Shown: positions 19,929 to 28,562, counted from the stretch's first letter. The stretch: DNA of 64,000 nucleotides from Clostridia bacterium (GCA_017552535.1 JAFZPV010000043.1:1-64000), one strand, 5' to 3'. A program made the numbers and translations. The notes: generated from the letters alone by a model not told the origin.

Positions 19929-20600
19929 TCATTTTTCTGTCAGGGCGTCCAGGGCGTTCTGGGCTGCCTTCAGCTGGGCCAGCTGCTTGGAGTGGCCCGT
20001 GCCGGTGCCGAGCACCGTTTCGCCGGCTTTCACCACGTAGGTGAAGCTGGGCGCGTGCGCCGGTCCTTCCGCAGCCGTCAGCTCATAGACGGGCATCTCG
20101 CCCTGGGCCTGCAAAACAGACTGAAGTCTGCTTTTGCTGTCCAGGTGGTCGTCGCGGGAAGTGTCCCTGCGCAGCTGTTCGCCCAGGGCGCGCTTGATGA
20201 ACTCGCCCGCCTTGCGCCGGCCGCCGTCCAGATATACCGCGCCGATCACGGCCTCCAGCACGTCGCAGAGGATGGAGGGCTTATGCCGTCCGCCGCTGCG
20301 GTCTTCGCCCACAGACAGAAGGATCAGGTCGTTGAGCTTCAGGCGCGTGAGCGCCTCGGCCAGCGTGCTTTCCTTTACAAGGTCGGCGCGCATCCGGCTC
20401 AGCTTGCCTTCGGGCAGATCCGGATAGCTGCGGTACAGCGCCTCGCTCACGTACAGCTCCAGCACCGCGTCGCCCAGAAACTCCAGTCTCTGGTAGTGGG
20501 GCGTGTGGTGGTCGCTGCCGTAGGACGGGTGCGTCAGCGCCTGGATGAGCAGGCTCCTGTTTTGAAACTCGTAGCCGATCCGGCTTTCCGCCTCTGTCAT
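19929..20600 (-). CDS. rnc: Ribonuclease III
   Basis: Cleaves double-stranded RNA in rRNA and mRNA processing. 223 residues: the RNase III domain with signature LEFLGDAVLELYV (about 39-51) and later VLEAVIGAVYLDGG, then a C-terminal double-stranded RNA-binding domain ending near LKAAQNALDAL. The ATG overlaps the acpP stop by four bases. Confidence 0.97.
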   Translation of the reverse strand: MTEAESRIGYEFQNRSLLIQALTHPSYGSDHHTPHYQRLEFLGDAVLELYVSEALYRSYPDLPEGKLSRMRADLVKESTLAEALTRLKLNDLILLSVGEDRSGGRHKPSILCDVLEAVIGAVYLDGGRRKAGEFIKRALGEQLRRDTSRDDHLDSKSRLQSVLQAQGEMPVYELTAAEGPAHAPSFTYVVKAGETVLGTGTGHSKQLAQLKAAQNALDALTEK

Positions 20601-20830
20601 TTCGCCAGATATTTCACGATGTCGTCAACCGTGGTGATGGTGGCCAGCATCTCGTTTTCCACCTGCACGTCGAATTCGTTTTCGATGTCGCAGATCAGGA
20701 TCATGATGTTGGCGCTGTCGGCGCCCAGGTCCTCGATGAGCTTGCTCTCGGGCTTGATCTTGTCACGGCTCACGGGCAGCTGCATTTCGATGAGACCGGC
20801 TACCTTTTCGAACACTTCGTTGTAAGACAT
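20597..20830 (-). CDS. acpP: Acyl carrier protein
   Basis: 77-residue acidic helical protein carrying growing fatty acids on 4'-phosphopantetheine. The attachment serine is in LGADSANIM (about residue 39); the usual DSL(D) reads DSAN, a mild variation. It follows plsX by three bases and overlaps rnc, the conserved lipid-synthesis layout. Confidence 0.95.
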   Translation of the reverse strand: MSYNEVFEKVAGLIEMQLPVSRDKIKPESKLIEDLGADSANIMILICDIENEFDVQVENEMLATITTVDDIVKYLAK

Positions 20831-20833
20831 TTT

Positions 20834-21844
20834 TTATTCCTCCGTCGTTTGATTGATCTGTTCCAGACCCTTCCTCAGGGTGCCCACAAGGTCATTGCGC
20901 ACCATTTTTACGGCCTGCTCCAGCGCCTTGCGGAAGGCGTAGGCGTTAGACGAGCCGTGGGCTTTCACCACGCAGCCGTTTACGCCCAGAAGCGGCGCGC
21001 CGCCGTATTCGTCTTTGTTCATGCGGGTCTTGACGCTGCTGAATGCGGGCTTCAGCATCAGGCCGCCCAGCTTTCCGCGGGTCGTGCTCATGATCTCGGT
21101 CTTGATCATTTTGAACAGCGCGCTTGACAGGCCCTCGGCGTACTTCAGGATCACGTTGCCCGTAAAGCCGTCGGCCACCACCACCTGGGCGTCGCCCAGC
21201 TGGATGTCGCGGGCTTCCACGTTGCCGCAGAAAGTATATACCTTCTGCGCCTTCATCAGCTGGTGGGCTTCTTTATAGAGTTTGGAGCCCTTTTCTTCCT
21301 CGGCGCCGATGTTCACAAGGCCCACCTTCGGCTCTTTCACGTTCATCACGCGGTCCATGTACACGCTGCCCATCAGGCCGAACTGCTTTAAGTATTCCGG
21401 CTGGCAGTCCGCGTTGGCGCCGCAGTCCAAAAGCATGAACGGCGCGTTCAGGCCGGGGAGCACCGCCGCCAGCGCGGGACGGCTGATGCCCGGAAGCATG
21501 CGCAGCGTCACCATGCCGCCCAGGAACAGGGCGCCCGTTGAACCCGCGGATACGAAGGCCTGCGCGTTTTGGGCGGCCACGTCCTTAAGCCCCATCACCA
21601 AGGAAGAGGCTGTCTTGCGCCTGACGGCCATCATGGGTTCGTCGTGCATGGTGATCACGTCCGGCGCGTCCACCACCTGCACGCGTCCGCTTTTAAGCGT
21701 ATCGGCGCCCAAAAGGTTTTCCAGCTCCGCTTTCGGGCCGAAAAGCCTGATGTCGGCGTCCGGTACGTCGGCAAGGAATTCCTTTATGCCGTCAATGACG
21801 CAGCCAGGTGCGTTGTCGCCGCCCATGGCGTCTGCCGCCAGCAC
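20834..21844 (-). CDS. plsX: Phosphate acyltransferase PlsX
   Basis: Makes acyl-phosphate from acyl-ACP for phospholipid synthesis. About 336 residues. The hallmark DAMGGDNAP lies right at the N-terminus. The start is given as GTG (21844); the family usually has two or three more residues (MRIA-), and the upstream in-frame codons encode T-D-R-I, so a rarer start a few codons earlier is possible. AGGGGGG lies about 18 bases before the GTG. First gene of the long unit, behind promoter 21892-21920. Confidence 0.95.
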   Translation of the reverse strand: MLAADAMGGDNAPGCVIDGIKEFLADVPDADIRLFGPKAELENLLGADTLKSGRVQVVDAPDVITMHDEPMMAVRRKTASSLVMGLKDVAAQNAQAFVSAGSTGALFLGGMVTLRMLPGISRPALAAVLPGLNAPFMLLDCGANADCQPEYLKQFGLMGSVYMDRVMNVKEPKVGLVNIGAEEEKGSKLYKEAHQLMKAQKVYTFCGNVEARDIQLGDAQVVVADGFTGNVILKYAEGLSSALFKMIKTEIMSTTRGKLGGLMLKPAFSSVKTRMNKDEYGGAPLLGVNGCVVKAHGSSNAYAFRKALEQAVKMVRNDLVGTLRKGLEQINQTTEE

Positions 21845-21891
21845 GATCCTGTCCGTAAAAAGCCCCCCTAATCCTCAAATAGTCAACGTAT

Positions 21892-21920
21892 ATCTTACCA
21901 TTCTGGGCGTTTTTTGTCAA
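21892..21920 (-). promoter_or_regulatory. Promoter of the plsX-acpP-rnc-smc-ftsY unit
   Basis: Minus-strand TTGACA (21915-21920), a 17-base spacer, then TAAGAT (21892-21897). It lies about 50 bases before plsX, directly after the glnS stop. No FapR-like palindrome was seen around it. Confidence 0.75.
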
Positions 21921-21929
21921 ACGCGGCGC

Positions 21930-23636
21930 CTATTTGTTTGCCTTGGCCCAGCTGTCCTTGAGGGGAACGATGCGGTTGAAAACGGGCATTTCGGGCGTGG
22001 AGTCGGGGTCCTTGCAGAAATAGCCCGTGCGCAGGAACTGGAAGCGGTCGCCTGCGGCGCATCCGGCGATGGCGGGTTCCACCAGGCAGCCGGTGAGGGT
22101 CACCAGGCTGTCGGGATTCATTTTGACGTTAAAGCCTTTGGGAGCGGTATCGTCGATGTCTTCCGCGTCCTCCGCTTCGGTCTCCTGGGCGGCCTCCTCG
22201 TCCATGACGAGCGGCTCGTACAAGCGCGCTTCAGCTTTCACGGCGTCCATGTCGCTGAGCCAGTGCAGGGTGCCCTTCACCTTGCGGTCCGCGCCGGCGC
22301 TGCCGGAACGGCTGTCCAGGTCCACAGAGCAGATGAGCTCAGCTACGTTGCCGTTTTCATCCAGCTTCACGTCTTCGCACTTGATGATGTAGGCGCCCTT
22401 CAAACGCACCTCGCGGCCAGGCGCCAGGCGGAAGAACTTTTTGGGCGGATCGAGCATGAAGTCGTCCGCGTCGATAAAAGCGCGCTTCGTGAAGTGCAGC
22501 GTGCGGCTGCCCATTTCGGGATGGTCGGGATGGTTTTCCATCTCCAGCTCGTCCACTTTGCCTTCTTCCCAGTTGGTAAAGGTCACGGGGATGGGTTTGA
22601 GCACCGCCATGCCGCGGGGCGCGGTGTCGCCCAGCGCGTCGCGCACGCAGGCCTCCAGAAGGGCACCGTCCACCACGCTGTCCGCCTTGGCTACGCCTAC
22701 GCGGGCCAGAAAATCATGAATGGCTTCCACGGGATAGCCCCTGCGGCGCATACCCACCAGCGTGGGCATGCGGGGGTCGTCCCAGCCCGCCACCAGGTGG
22801 TTTTCCACCATGTGGCGCAAAAAGCGCTTGCTCAGCATGGTGCGGGTGATGTTGAGGCGCGCGAACTCGATCTGCCGGGGCGGCTGTTCGAAGCCTGCGT
22901 TGTTCACCATCCAGTCGTACAGGGGGCGGTGGATCTCATATTCCAGGGAGCACAGCGAATGGGTGATGCCCTCGATGGCGTCCTGGATGGGATGCTGGAA
23001 ATCGTACATGGGGTAGATGCACCAGTCGTCGCCCGTGCGGTGATGATGGCAGCGCTTGATGCGGTAAATGGTGGGGTCGCGCATCAGCACGTTGGGGGAG
23101 GCCATGTCGATCCTGGCGCGCAGCACGCGGCTGCCGTCCGGGAACTCCCCGTTCTTCATGCGCTCGAACAGGTCCAGGTTTTCCTCCACGCTGCGGTCGC
23201 GCCAGGGGCTGTTCACGCCGGGCTTGGTGAGGGTGCCGCGGTTTATGCGCATCTCCTCGGGGCTCTGGTCGTCCACGTAGGCCAGGCCCTTGCGGATCAG
23301 GTCCCGGGCGATCTCGTACAGGCGGGGGAAGAAATCGGAGGCAAAGTGCAGTTCGGCCCATTTGAAGCCTAGCCACTCGATGTCCCGCTGGATGCCCTCC
23401 ACGAACACCGTGTCCTCCTTGGCAGGGTTGGTGTCGTCGAAACGCAGGTTGCACTGGCCGCCGTATTTGCGGGCGATGCCGAAATCGATGCACAGCGCCT
23501 TTACGTGGCCGATGTGCAGATATCCGTTGGGCTCGGGGGGAAAGCGCGTGCGCACGTGGTCGAAACGGCCGGAAGCAAGATCTTCCTCCACGAATTCCTC
23601 GATAAAATTGCTGGCTTTGCGTTCGGTGGTTTCCAT
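21930..23636 (-). CDS. glnS: Glutaminyl-tRNA synthetase
   Basis: Charges tRNA-Gln directly. 568 residues. Class I motifs: PPEPNGYLHIGHV (about 32-44, HIGH-like) and NITRTMLSKR (about 264-273, KMSKS-like). RFDDTNPAKE and the C-terminal beta-barrel anticodon domain with PVTFTNWEEGKV are GlnRS-specific and separate it from GltX. Many Bacillota lack GlnRS and use GatCAB, so its presence is a lineage hint. AAGGAG precedes the ATG. Confidence 0.96.
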   Translation of the reverse strand: METTERKASNFIEEFVEEDLASGRFDHVRTRFPPEPNGYLHIGHVKALCIDFGIARKYGGQCNLRFDDTNPAKEDTVFVEGIQRDIEWLGFKWAELHFASDFFPRLYEIARDLIRKGLAYVDDQSPEEMRINRGTLTKPGVNSPWRDRSVEENLDLFERMKNGEFPDGSRVLRARIDMASPNVLMRDPTIYRIKRCHHHRTGDDWCIYPMYDFQHPIQDAIEGITHSLCSLEYEIHRPLYDWMVNNAGFEQPPRQIEFARLNITRTMLSKRFLRHMVENHLVAGWDDPRMPTLVGMRRRGYPVEAIHDFLARVGVAKADSVVDGALLEACVRDALGDTAPRGMAVLKPIPVTFTNWEEGKVDELEMENHPDHPEMGSRTLHFTKRAFIDADDFMLDPPKKFFRLAPGREVRLKGAYIIKCEDVKLDENGNVAELICSVDLDSRSGSAGADRKVKGTLHWLSDMDAVKAEARLYEPLVMDEEAAQETEAEDAEDIDDTAPKGFNVKMNPDSLVTLTGCLVEPAIAGCAAGDRFQFLRTGYFCKDPDSTPEMPVFNRIVPLKDSWAKANK

Positions 23637-23667
23637 ATATTCACAGCTCCTTGGCAGTTATGGTGGG

Positions 23668-23676
23668 ATTATATCA
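23668..23676 (-). promoter_or_regulatory. Extended -10 promoter of glnS
   Basis: Minus strand TGATATAAT, an extended -10 with perfect TATAAT, 32 bases before the glnS ATG. No good -35 at the normal distance. Confidence 0.6.
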
Positions 23677-23780
23677 CCTTTGGGGCTTTCGGGGGCAAAG
23701 CTTGTGTTAAATTCTCCAAAAACGATGAAAGCGCGGCGCAAAACGGGGCCATCAGCCGCCTGGACGACTCCAAAAACACG

Positions 23781-23809
23781 CCCGGACGGGAGAAAGCCTC
23801 TCGTCCGGG
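23781..23809 (-). terminator. Terminator after the secreted repeat protein
   Basis: Eight-pair stem CCCGGACG (23781-23788) with CGTCCGGG (23802-23809) and a partly paired loop. On the minus strand a TTTTT run starts four bases after the stem. It lies about 45 bases past the stop at 23856. Confidence 0.7.
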
Positions 23810-23855
23810 GAAAGTGTGCATGTGTGCTTGCGGGAGCGTACCGCGCCGGTCACTC

Positions 23856-24950
23856 TTAGTCAAGGCCGTAGTCGCCGCCCCAGTTGTACCAGTCATCATC
23901 CAATTCGATCCCGTAGTCGTGGGGCGTCTTGGTGCCGATGTGGGCGGTGTACGTCATGGAGCGGTTCAGCCCGTGCACGGAGAAGGTGTTCACGTTGCTG
24001 CCCAGCACCACGGTGACCTGGTTGAAGCTCCAGTAGGTCACCTTTTCCAGCTTCTGGGTGTCGATGTTGGCCACGATCTTGGCGTCTATGCTGCCGCCCT
24101 TGATGGTGCGGTGAGTCTCCGGGTTTTTGTAGTCTTCGGTAAAGTCGATGCTGGAGTAGTAGGGCCCGATCCGCGTATAGTTGTTTTTGACCAGGGATAC
24201 CTTGGCGTTGATGCCCTTCACGATGAGCTGCTCGCCGGTGCGGGCGGCCTGGATCTCATCCTGGGTCAGGCGGGTGGTGCTCTTTTTGTTTTTGTAGACG
24301 ACTTCGATGGTCAGGCTCTCCTTCAGATTGCCTACGGTGATGAAGCGCACGGCGGTCATAAAGTTGTATCGCACGCCGTTGAACACCCAGTAATCGATGG
24401 CGTCGGAATGAGGGTTGTCCGCCGTCACCTTGAAGGCGGCCACGCCGCCCTTGCAGCGCCTGCCGGTCAGGGGATTGCGGTAATCTTCGGTGAAGTCCAG
24501 CTCCGTATAGGTCTGGCCGTCGCCGATGCCGTCGCCGTTCAGATACTGCAGGGTCGCGCCGATGGCTTTGATCACCACGGGCGGCTTCTCTTCCGCGGGT
24601 TCGGGTGCGGGCTCCGGCGTAGTTTCCGGTACAGGCGTGGTCTCAGCGGTGGGCTCGGGCGCGGCTGGTTCATCCGAAGCCTTCACGGCCTCCACCACGG
24701 CGTTGCCCTTCACGGTGAATACCAGGTAGAACCGGTTTTCGCCTTCCACCGCCTGTCCGTTCACTTTCCATACGACGGGGTTTTCCAGATCGTCCGCGAT
24801 GGCGGTGAACGTAGCTTCTTCGCCATCGAAGGCGGCGCGCGTCTGGCCGTTCACGGTGCAGTTGATGCACACCACCGTGCCGCCTTCGGCCAGCGCCGCA
24901 AGCGACATAAGCAGCGCGAAAGCGCATATCAGGCACAGTATTCTTTTCAT
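23856..24950 (-). CDS. Secreted protein with a duplicated module, function unknown
   Basis: 364 residues from ATG 24950 (AGGAGG upstream). Signal peptide at 1-21 (cleavage near ALA-EGG), a first region to about 90, a Pro/Glu/Thr-rich linker (about 95-118), then two related modules. Both contain the same core: LDFTEDYRNP...CKGG at about 152-170 and IDFTEDYKNP...IKGG at about 267-285, some 115 residues apart, each followed by a Y-W-x-F-N strand (about residues 181-188 and 299-304). This suggests an internal duplication of a beta-rich domain. The C-terminus is acidic and rich in D, W, Y, G. No enzyme motif or LPXTG anchor is seen. It has its own strong promoter and terminator. I do not recognise the family. 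Confidence 0.8.
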   Translation of the reverse strand: MKRILCLICAFALLMSLAALAEGGTVVCINCTVNGQTRAAFDGEEATFTAIADDLENPVVWKVNGQAVEGENRFYLVFTVKGNAVVEAVKASDEPAAPEPTAETTPVPETTPEPAPEPAEEKPPVVIKAIGATLQYLNGDGIGDGQTYTELDFTEDYRNPLTGRRCKGGVAAFKVTADNPHSDAIDYWVFNGVRYNFMTAVRFITVGNLKESLTIEVVYKNKKSTTRLTQDEIQAARTGEQLIVKGINAKVSLVKNNYTRIGPYYSSIDFTEDYKNPETHRTIKGGSIDAKIVANIDTQKLEKVTYWSFNQVTVVLGSNVNTFSVHGLNRSMTYTAHIGTKTPHDYGIELDDDWYNWGGDYGLD

Positions 24951-24981
24951 GCGGCAGCCTCCTTTTTTCGTTTCAATGCAT

Positions 24982-25002
24982 GTACAGATTATACGCCTGT
25001 AC
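24982..25002. promoter_or_regulatory. Palindromic operator candidate over the -10 box
   Basis: GTACAG (24982-24987), nine bases, CTGTAC (24997-25002): a perfect six-base inverted repeat that straddles the TATAAT of the secreted-protein promoter. A repressor there would block polymerase. It does not match the LexA sites I know. Confidence 0.5.
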
Positions 25003-25016
25003 GCCGCGGCTGTCAA
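24988..25016 (-). promoter_or_regulatory. Consensus promoter of the secreted repeat protein
   Basis: Minus strand TTGACA (25011-25016), 17 bases, TATAAT (24988-24993): a perfect sigma-A consensus, packed into the 71-base gap between a permease stop and this gene. Confidence 0.85.
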
Positions 25017-25021
25017 TGCGT

Positions 25022-25912
25022 TCAGCCCTTCACGGACCCCATCACGATGCCCTTCACGAAGTAGCGCTGCAGGAAGGGGTACACGCACAGGATGGGGATC
25101 AGGGATACGAAGATCTTCGCGGAGGACATGTTGCGCTCGGATACCTTCATGATGCGCTCGATCTCCTCCGGGTCGGTGATCATGTTCAGGTCCTTCACGG
25201 AATCCACCAGCGTGGAGATGTAGGTGGCCAGGGGATAGTTTTTGTTGTAGTTGATGTAGATCAGTCCGCTGAAGAACTCGTTCCAGTGGCCCACCACGGA
25301 AAACAGGATGACCGTCGCCAGCGAGGGAAGCGAGACCGGCAGGTAGATGCGGATCAGGATCTGGACCGGCACGGCGCCGTCGATATAGGCGGCTTCCTCC
25401 AGTTCGTCCGGCAGGCTGCGGAAAAAGTTCATCAGCAGTATGCAGTTCCATACCGGCACCGCGCCCGGCAGCACCAGCGCCCAGATGGAGTTCATGAGGC
25501 CCACCTTGTTGACCACGATGTAGGTGGGGATCAGTCCGCCGTGGAACAGCATGGTGAAGATCAGCACGTACATGTAGGCATTGCGGCCCTTGAAAGCCTT
25601 TTCGGTGTGGGAGAGGGGGAAGGCCGCCAGCACCATCATCACGAAGTTGATGGAGCCGCCCAGAATCACGCGCTCCACGCTGATGGCGAAGGAGCGGAAG
25701 AACTGGCCTTCATCCACGATGGCTTTATACGCCGCCAGGGTGAACTGCTTGGGCCAGAACGACACCGTGCCGGAGGCCGCCATGGTGCTGGAGGAGAAGG
25801 ACAGCGCGAGGGTGTTGAGCAGCGGAAGCAGGCACAGAAGCGAAAAGAACGCCACCGTAAAATAGATGAGTCTTTCCACGATGCGGGAACTGAGTTTTTT
25901 GGATTCAACCAT
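25022..25912 (-). CDS. CUT1 ABC sugar permease, YtcP/LplC-like
   Basis: 296 residues with six membrane helices, one half of a sugar importer. The cytoplasmic EAA loop reads ELEEAAYIDGAVPVQILIRI, which docks with the ATPase. The C-terminus FLQRYFVKGIVMGSVKG is typical of this branch. GGAGG precedes the ATG. It follows its partner permease by 18 bases. No ATPase gene is nearby; such LplABC-type systems use a shared MsmX/UgpC ATPase. Confidence 0.92.
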   Translation of the reverse strand: MVESKKLSSRIVERLIYFTVAFFSLLCLLPLLNTLALSFSSSTMAASGTVSFWPKQFTLAAYKAIVDEGQFFRSFAISVERVILGGSINFVMMVLAAFPLSHTEKAFKGRNAYMYVLIFTMLFHGGLIPTYIVVNKVGLMNSIWALVLPGAVPVWNCILLMNFFRSLPDELEEAAYIDGAVPVQILIRIYLPVSLPSLATVILFSVVGHWNEFFSGLIYINYNKNYPLATYISTLVDSVKDLNMITDPEEIERIMKVSERNMSSAKIFVSLIPILCVYPFLQRYFVKGIVMGSVKG

Positions 25913-25930
25913 TCTGCGCGCCTCCTTTCC

Positions 25931-26821
25931 TCAGAAGATCCGGTAGCCGGCGTACTTCCAGGCCAGCCGGTTGCTGGTGAGGATCAGCACGATGCTGATC
26001 ACGCTCTTCATAAAGCCTACCGCCGTGGACAGGGAGTAGTTCATGTCCAGAAGGCCGGCGCGGTACACGTAGGTGTCTATGATGTCGCTGGTCTCGTACA
26101 CGGCGGGGATGTACATATTGAAGATCTGGTCGAAGCCGGCGTTTAAAACGTTGCCCAGGCTGCGGGTTGCCAGGAGCACGATGGTGGGCAGCATGCCGGG
26201 CAGCGTCACGTGCCACATGCGCTGGCCGCGGTTGGCGCCGTCGATCACGGCGGCTTCGTACAGCGCCGGATCGATGCCGGTGATGGCGGCAAGGTACACG
26301 ATGGTGCCGAAGCCGAACTCCTTCCATACGTCCGTGATGATCAGGATGGGTCTGAACCAGGTGTTGCTGGCCAGGAACATCACGGGCTCGCCGCCCAGCA
26401 CTTTCACCAGGCCGTTCACCACGCCGTCGTAGGAAAAGATGTTCATGATCGGTATCGCCAGAACGACCCAGCTCATGAAGTGGGGAAGATATATGATGGT
26501 CTGGCTCAGGCGCTTGAACCAGGTGTGGGTGATTTCGTTGAGCAGGATGGAAAAGCAGATGGGCACCAGCAGGTTCATGACGATCTTCCACACCGCTATG
26601 ATCACGGTGTTGCGGAAGATGCGCCAGGAATTGGACATGGACAGCATCTGCTGGAAGAACTTCAGGCCCACCCACTCGGAACCGAAGATGCCTTTGGCGG
26701 GCATGAACTTTTCAAAGGCGATCACCGTGCCGAACACGGGAAAGATATGGAACACCAGCAAAAACGCCATGACAGGCAGAAGCATCAGGTGATACTGGTA
26801 GGCGTATTTTTTGTTTCTCAA
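25931..26821 (-). CDS. CUT1 ABC sugar permease, LplB-like, TTG start
   Basis: 296 residues with six helices; EAA loop LYEAAVIDGANRGQRMWHVTLPGM. The start is placed at TTG 26821 because AAGGAGGG lies seven bases before it and LRNKKYAYQYHLMLLPV looks like a natural permease N-terminus. The earlier ATG (26878) would add 19 residues running through the intergenic hairpins. It pairs with the permease at 25022 and the binding protein at 26957. Confidence 0.9.
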   Translation of the reverse strand: MRNKKYAYQYHLMLLPVMAFLLVFHIFPVFGTVIAFEKFMPAKGIFGSEWVGLKFFQQMLSMSNSWRIFRNTVIIAVWKIVMNLLVPICFSILLNEITHTWFKRLSQTIIYLPHFMSWVVLAIPIMNIFSYDGVVNGLVKVLGGEPVMFLASNTWFRPILIITDVWKEFGFGTIVYLAAITGIDPALYEAAVIDGANRGQRMWHVTLPGMLPTIVLLATRSLGNVLNAGFDQIFNMYIPAVYETSDIIDTYVYRAGLLDMNYSLSTAVGFMKSVISIVLILTSNRLAWKYAGYRIF

Positions 26822-26884
26822 GCGCAGTCCCTCCTTCAAATACCGGCAAATATACTCAAACGAGGGACTGCCCCTCATTCGGTG

Positions 26885-26941
26885 CGGGCACCGTGCCCGG
26901 TCTGATGTAAAGGTCTGCCAAGGGGCGACCCCCTTGGCAGA
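26885..26941 (-). other. Strong stem-loops between binding-protein and permease genes
   Basis: A perfect 12-pair stem TCTGCCAAGGGG/CCCCTTGGCAGA (26914-26925 with 26930-26941, four-base loop) and a second hairpin CGGGCA/TGCCCG (26885-26899). There is no long T-run. This arrangement often protects the binding-protein mRNA or partly stops transcription, so permeases are made at lower levels. Confidence 0.65.
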
Positions 26942-26956
26942 CGGCAGAAAGCTTTA

Positions 26957-28534
26957 TCAGGAACGGGCGTCCAGGTAGGCCTGTACTTCGTCAATGATGG
27001 TCTGTCCGCCTTCGGCGTACCACTTCTCGACGAATTCGTCAAAGGCCTCGATGCCCGCGTTGCCCAGCACGATGTTCATGAAGGTCTCGTCCTCCATGGC
27101 CTGCAGGTTGCTCCAGGCTTCGGTCATGGTGGCGGTGGTGCCCCAGAATACCGGGCTGGTGTACACGTTCTTCTCGTAGTTGGCTACGTTGCAGCCCAGG
27201 GCCATGCCTTTCCAGCGCAGCCAGCCGGTGAGGTAGGAAGGATCTTCCACCCACTTGAGGTAGGCGTTGTAGAAGCTCTGGTTCTCCAGGCTGATGCCGG
27301 TGCGGTCGCCGGTCTCGATCATGTGGGCCACGTCGATGCCGCGCTGCGCCACGATGTCGCCGTTCTCGATCTGGATGTCGATGGGCATGATGCGCCAGTT
27401 GACGCCCTCGTTCTGATACTCGGTGCACTTGGCTTCCCATTCGGGATCGCCGGTCAGGAAACGGTGGAAGTCGTACTCGGCGCCAACTGCCTGCACTACG
27501 GCTTCGGGATGCTCACAGGTCTTGGCCACCACGACGTACTCGTTGGAGGGTACGGGGAAGGTGGTGTAGAAGTAGCCCTCTTCGTCCACGGGGCCTACTA
27601 CGGGCACCCAGTCGGCGCCGTCGAAGCCGTAGGAGTTCTGCAGGGGGCCGGCGCACCAGGCACCGAAGAAGATGCCGCACTTGCCGCCTACGACGACTTC
27701 CTTCTCGTCACGGGTGGCAAACTGGGGATCGAACACGCCGTCGGCGTAGAGCTCAGCCAGATACTCCAGGGCGTTGCGGGTCTCTTCGGTTACGGAACCG
27801 TAGGTGAGCTCGCCGTCCTTCAAGTACCAGATGCGGGCGTAGGAACCCATGAGGTTCGCGATGGGGCTGGCGATGTAGTCGGTCTGCGTCTGGCCGATGA
27901 TGTACTTTTTGTCCAGGGGCAGGCCGATGGTGTCGTTTTCGCCGTTGCCGTCGGGATCTTCGTCGCGGAAGCGCTTGGCGATTTCGATCACTTCGTCAAG
28001 GGTGATCAGCTCGGGGATTTCGATGCCCAGCTTGTCCGCCCAGTCCTGCCTGATCCAGGTGAACACGTGCTGCTTCTTGACGCCGGTCTTCGGGATGGCG
28101 TACAATTCGCCCTTCACGGTGGCCGCGTCGTAGGACTCGATGTAGTAGATGTCGCGCGCGTTCTTCATGTAGGGCGTGGCGTACTCTTCGAACGCTTCGG
28201 TGATGGGCTGGATGAGGTCGTTCTCCAGCAGCGTGGTGAACTGCGCCTGGTCCACGATCATCACGTCCGGCAGCTCGCCCGTGGCGATGGCCGCGGAGTC
28301 TTTCTGATAGTCGTCGGTCTCGATCCAGGCGTACTCGAACTTGACCTTCCACTGGTCGTAGATGTAATCGAGGTAGTAGTTGTTCTCCAGGCTCTGGCCT
28401 TCCAGGAAGTGCTTGCCGTTGTAGTCGAATTCTTTGCCCATGGTGAGGGTGACTTCTTCCCTTTCCTCCGCGAAGGCGAAGGGGATGGTCAGAAGGAGCG
28501 CTGCCGCCAGCAGCAGGGAAAGTAACTTGCGCAT
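26957..28534 (-). CDS. Extracellular sugar-binding protein of the LplA/YtcQ type
   Basis: 525 residues, the long form found with LplB/YtcP permeases. A signal peptide (1-22, IPFAFA-EE) has no lipobox cysteine. The mature part starts EEVTLTMGKEFDYNG and contains GELPDVMIVDQ and an EF-hand-like DEDPDGNGENDTIG loop that probably binds calcium. It presents oligosaccharide to permeases 25931 and 25022. The ligand is not known; the adjoining GH106-like enzymes suggest rhamnose-containing or related glycans. The promoter is at 28563-28591. Confidence 0.9.
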   Translation of the reverse strand: MRKLLSLLLAAALLLTIPFAFAEEREEVTLTMGKEFDYNGKHFLEGQSLENNYYLDYIYDQWKVKFEYAWIETDDYQKDSAAIATGELPDVMIVDQAQFTTLLENDLIQPITEAFEEYATPYMKNARDIYYIESYDAATVKGELYAIPKTGVKKQHVFTWIRQDWADKLGIEIPELITLDEVIEIAKRFRDEDPDGNGENDTIGLPLDKKYIIGQTQTDYIASPIANLMGSYARIWYLKDGELTYGSVTEETRNALEYLAELYADGVFDPQFATRDEKEVVVGGKCGIFFGAWCAGPLQNSYGFDGADWVPVVGPVDEEGYFYTTFPVPSNEYVVVAKTCEHPEAVVQAVGAEYDFHRFLTGDPEWEAKCTEYQNEGVNWRIMPIDIQIENGDIVAQRGIDVAHMIETGDRTGISLENQSFYNAYLKWVEDPSYLTGWLRWKGMALGCNVANYEKNVYTSPVFWGTTATMTEAWSNLQAMEDETFMNIVLGNAGIEAFDEFVEKWYAEGGQTIIDEVQAYLDARS

Positions 28535-28562
28535 AGCTTAACCTCCTTTTTGAGATGGCCTT

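Noticed and set aside
21282..23372. A 696-codon plus-strand frame opposite plsX and glnS
   Set aside because: It crosses two real genes and a promoter, with composition typical of a shadow frame.
24951..25451. Upstream extension of the secreted-protein frame to a 531-codon ORF
   Set aside because: The extension reads through the promoter and the permease gene out of phase; the ATG at 24950 has a signal peptide and AGGAGG.
26850..26950. Second copy of the 100-base palindromic element between importer genes
   Set aside because: The hairpins here have different sequences and no CACCTCAT/ATGAGGTG ends, so they are treated as operon stem-loops.
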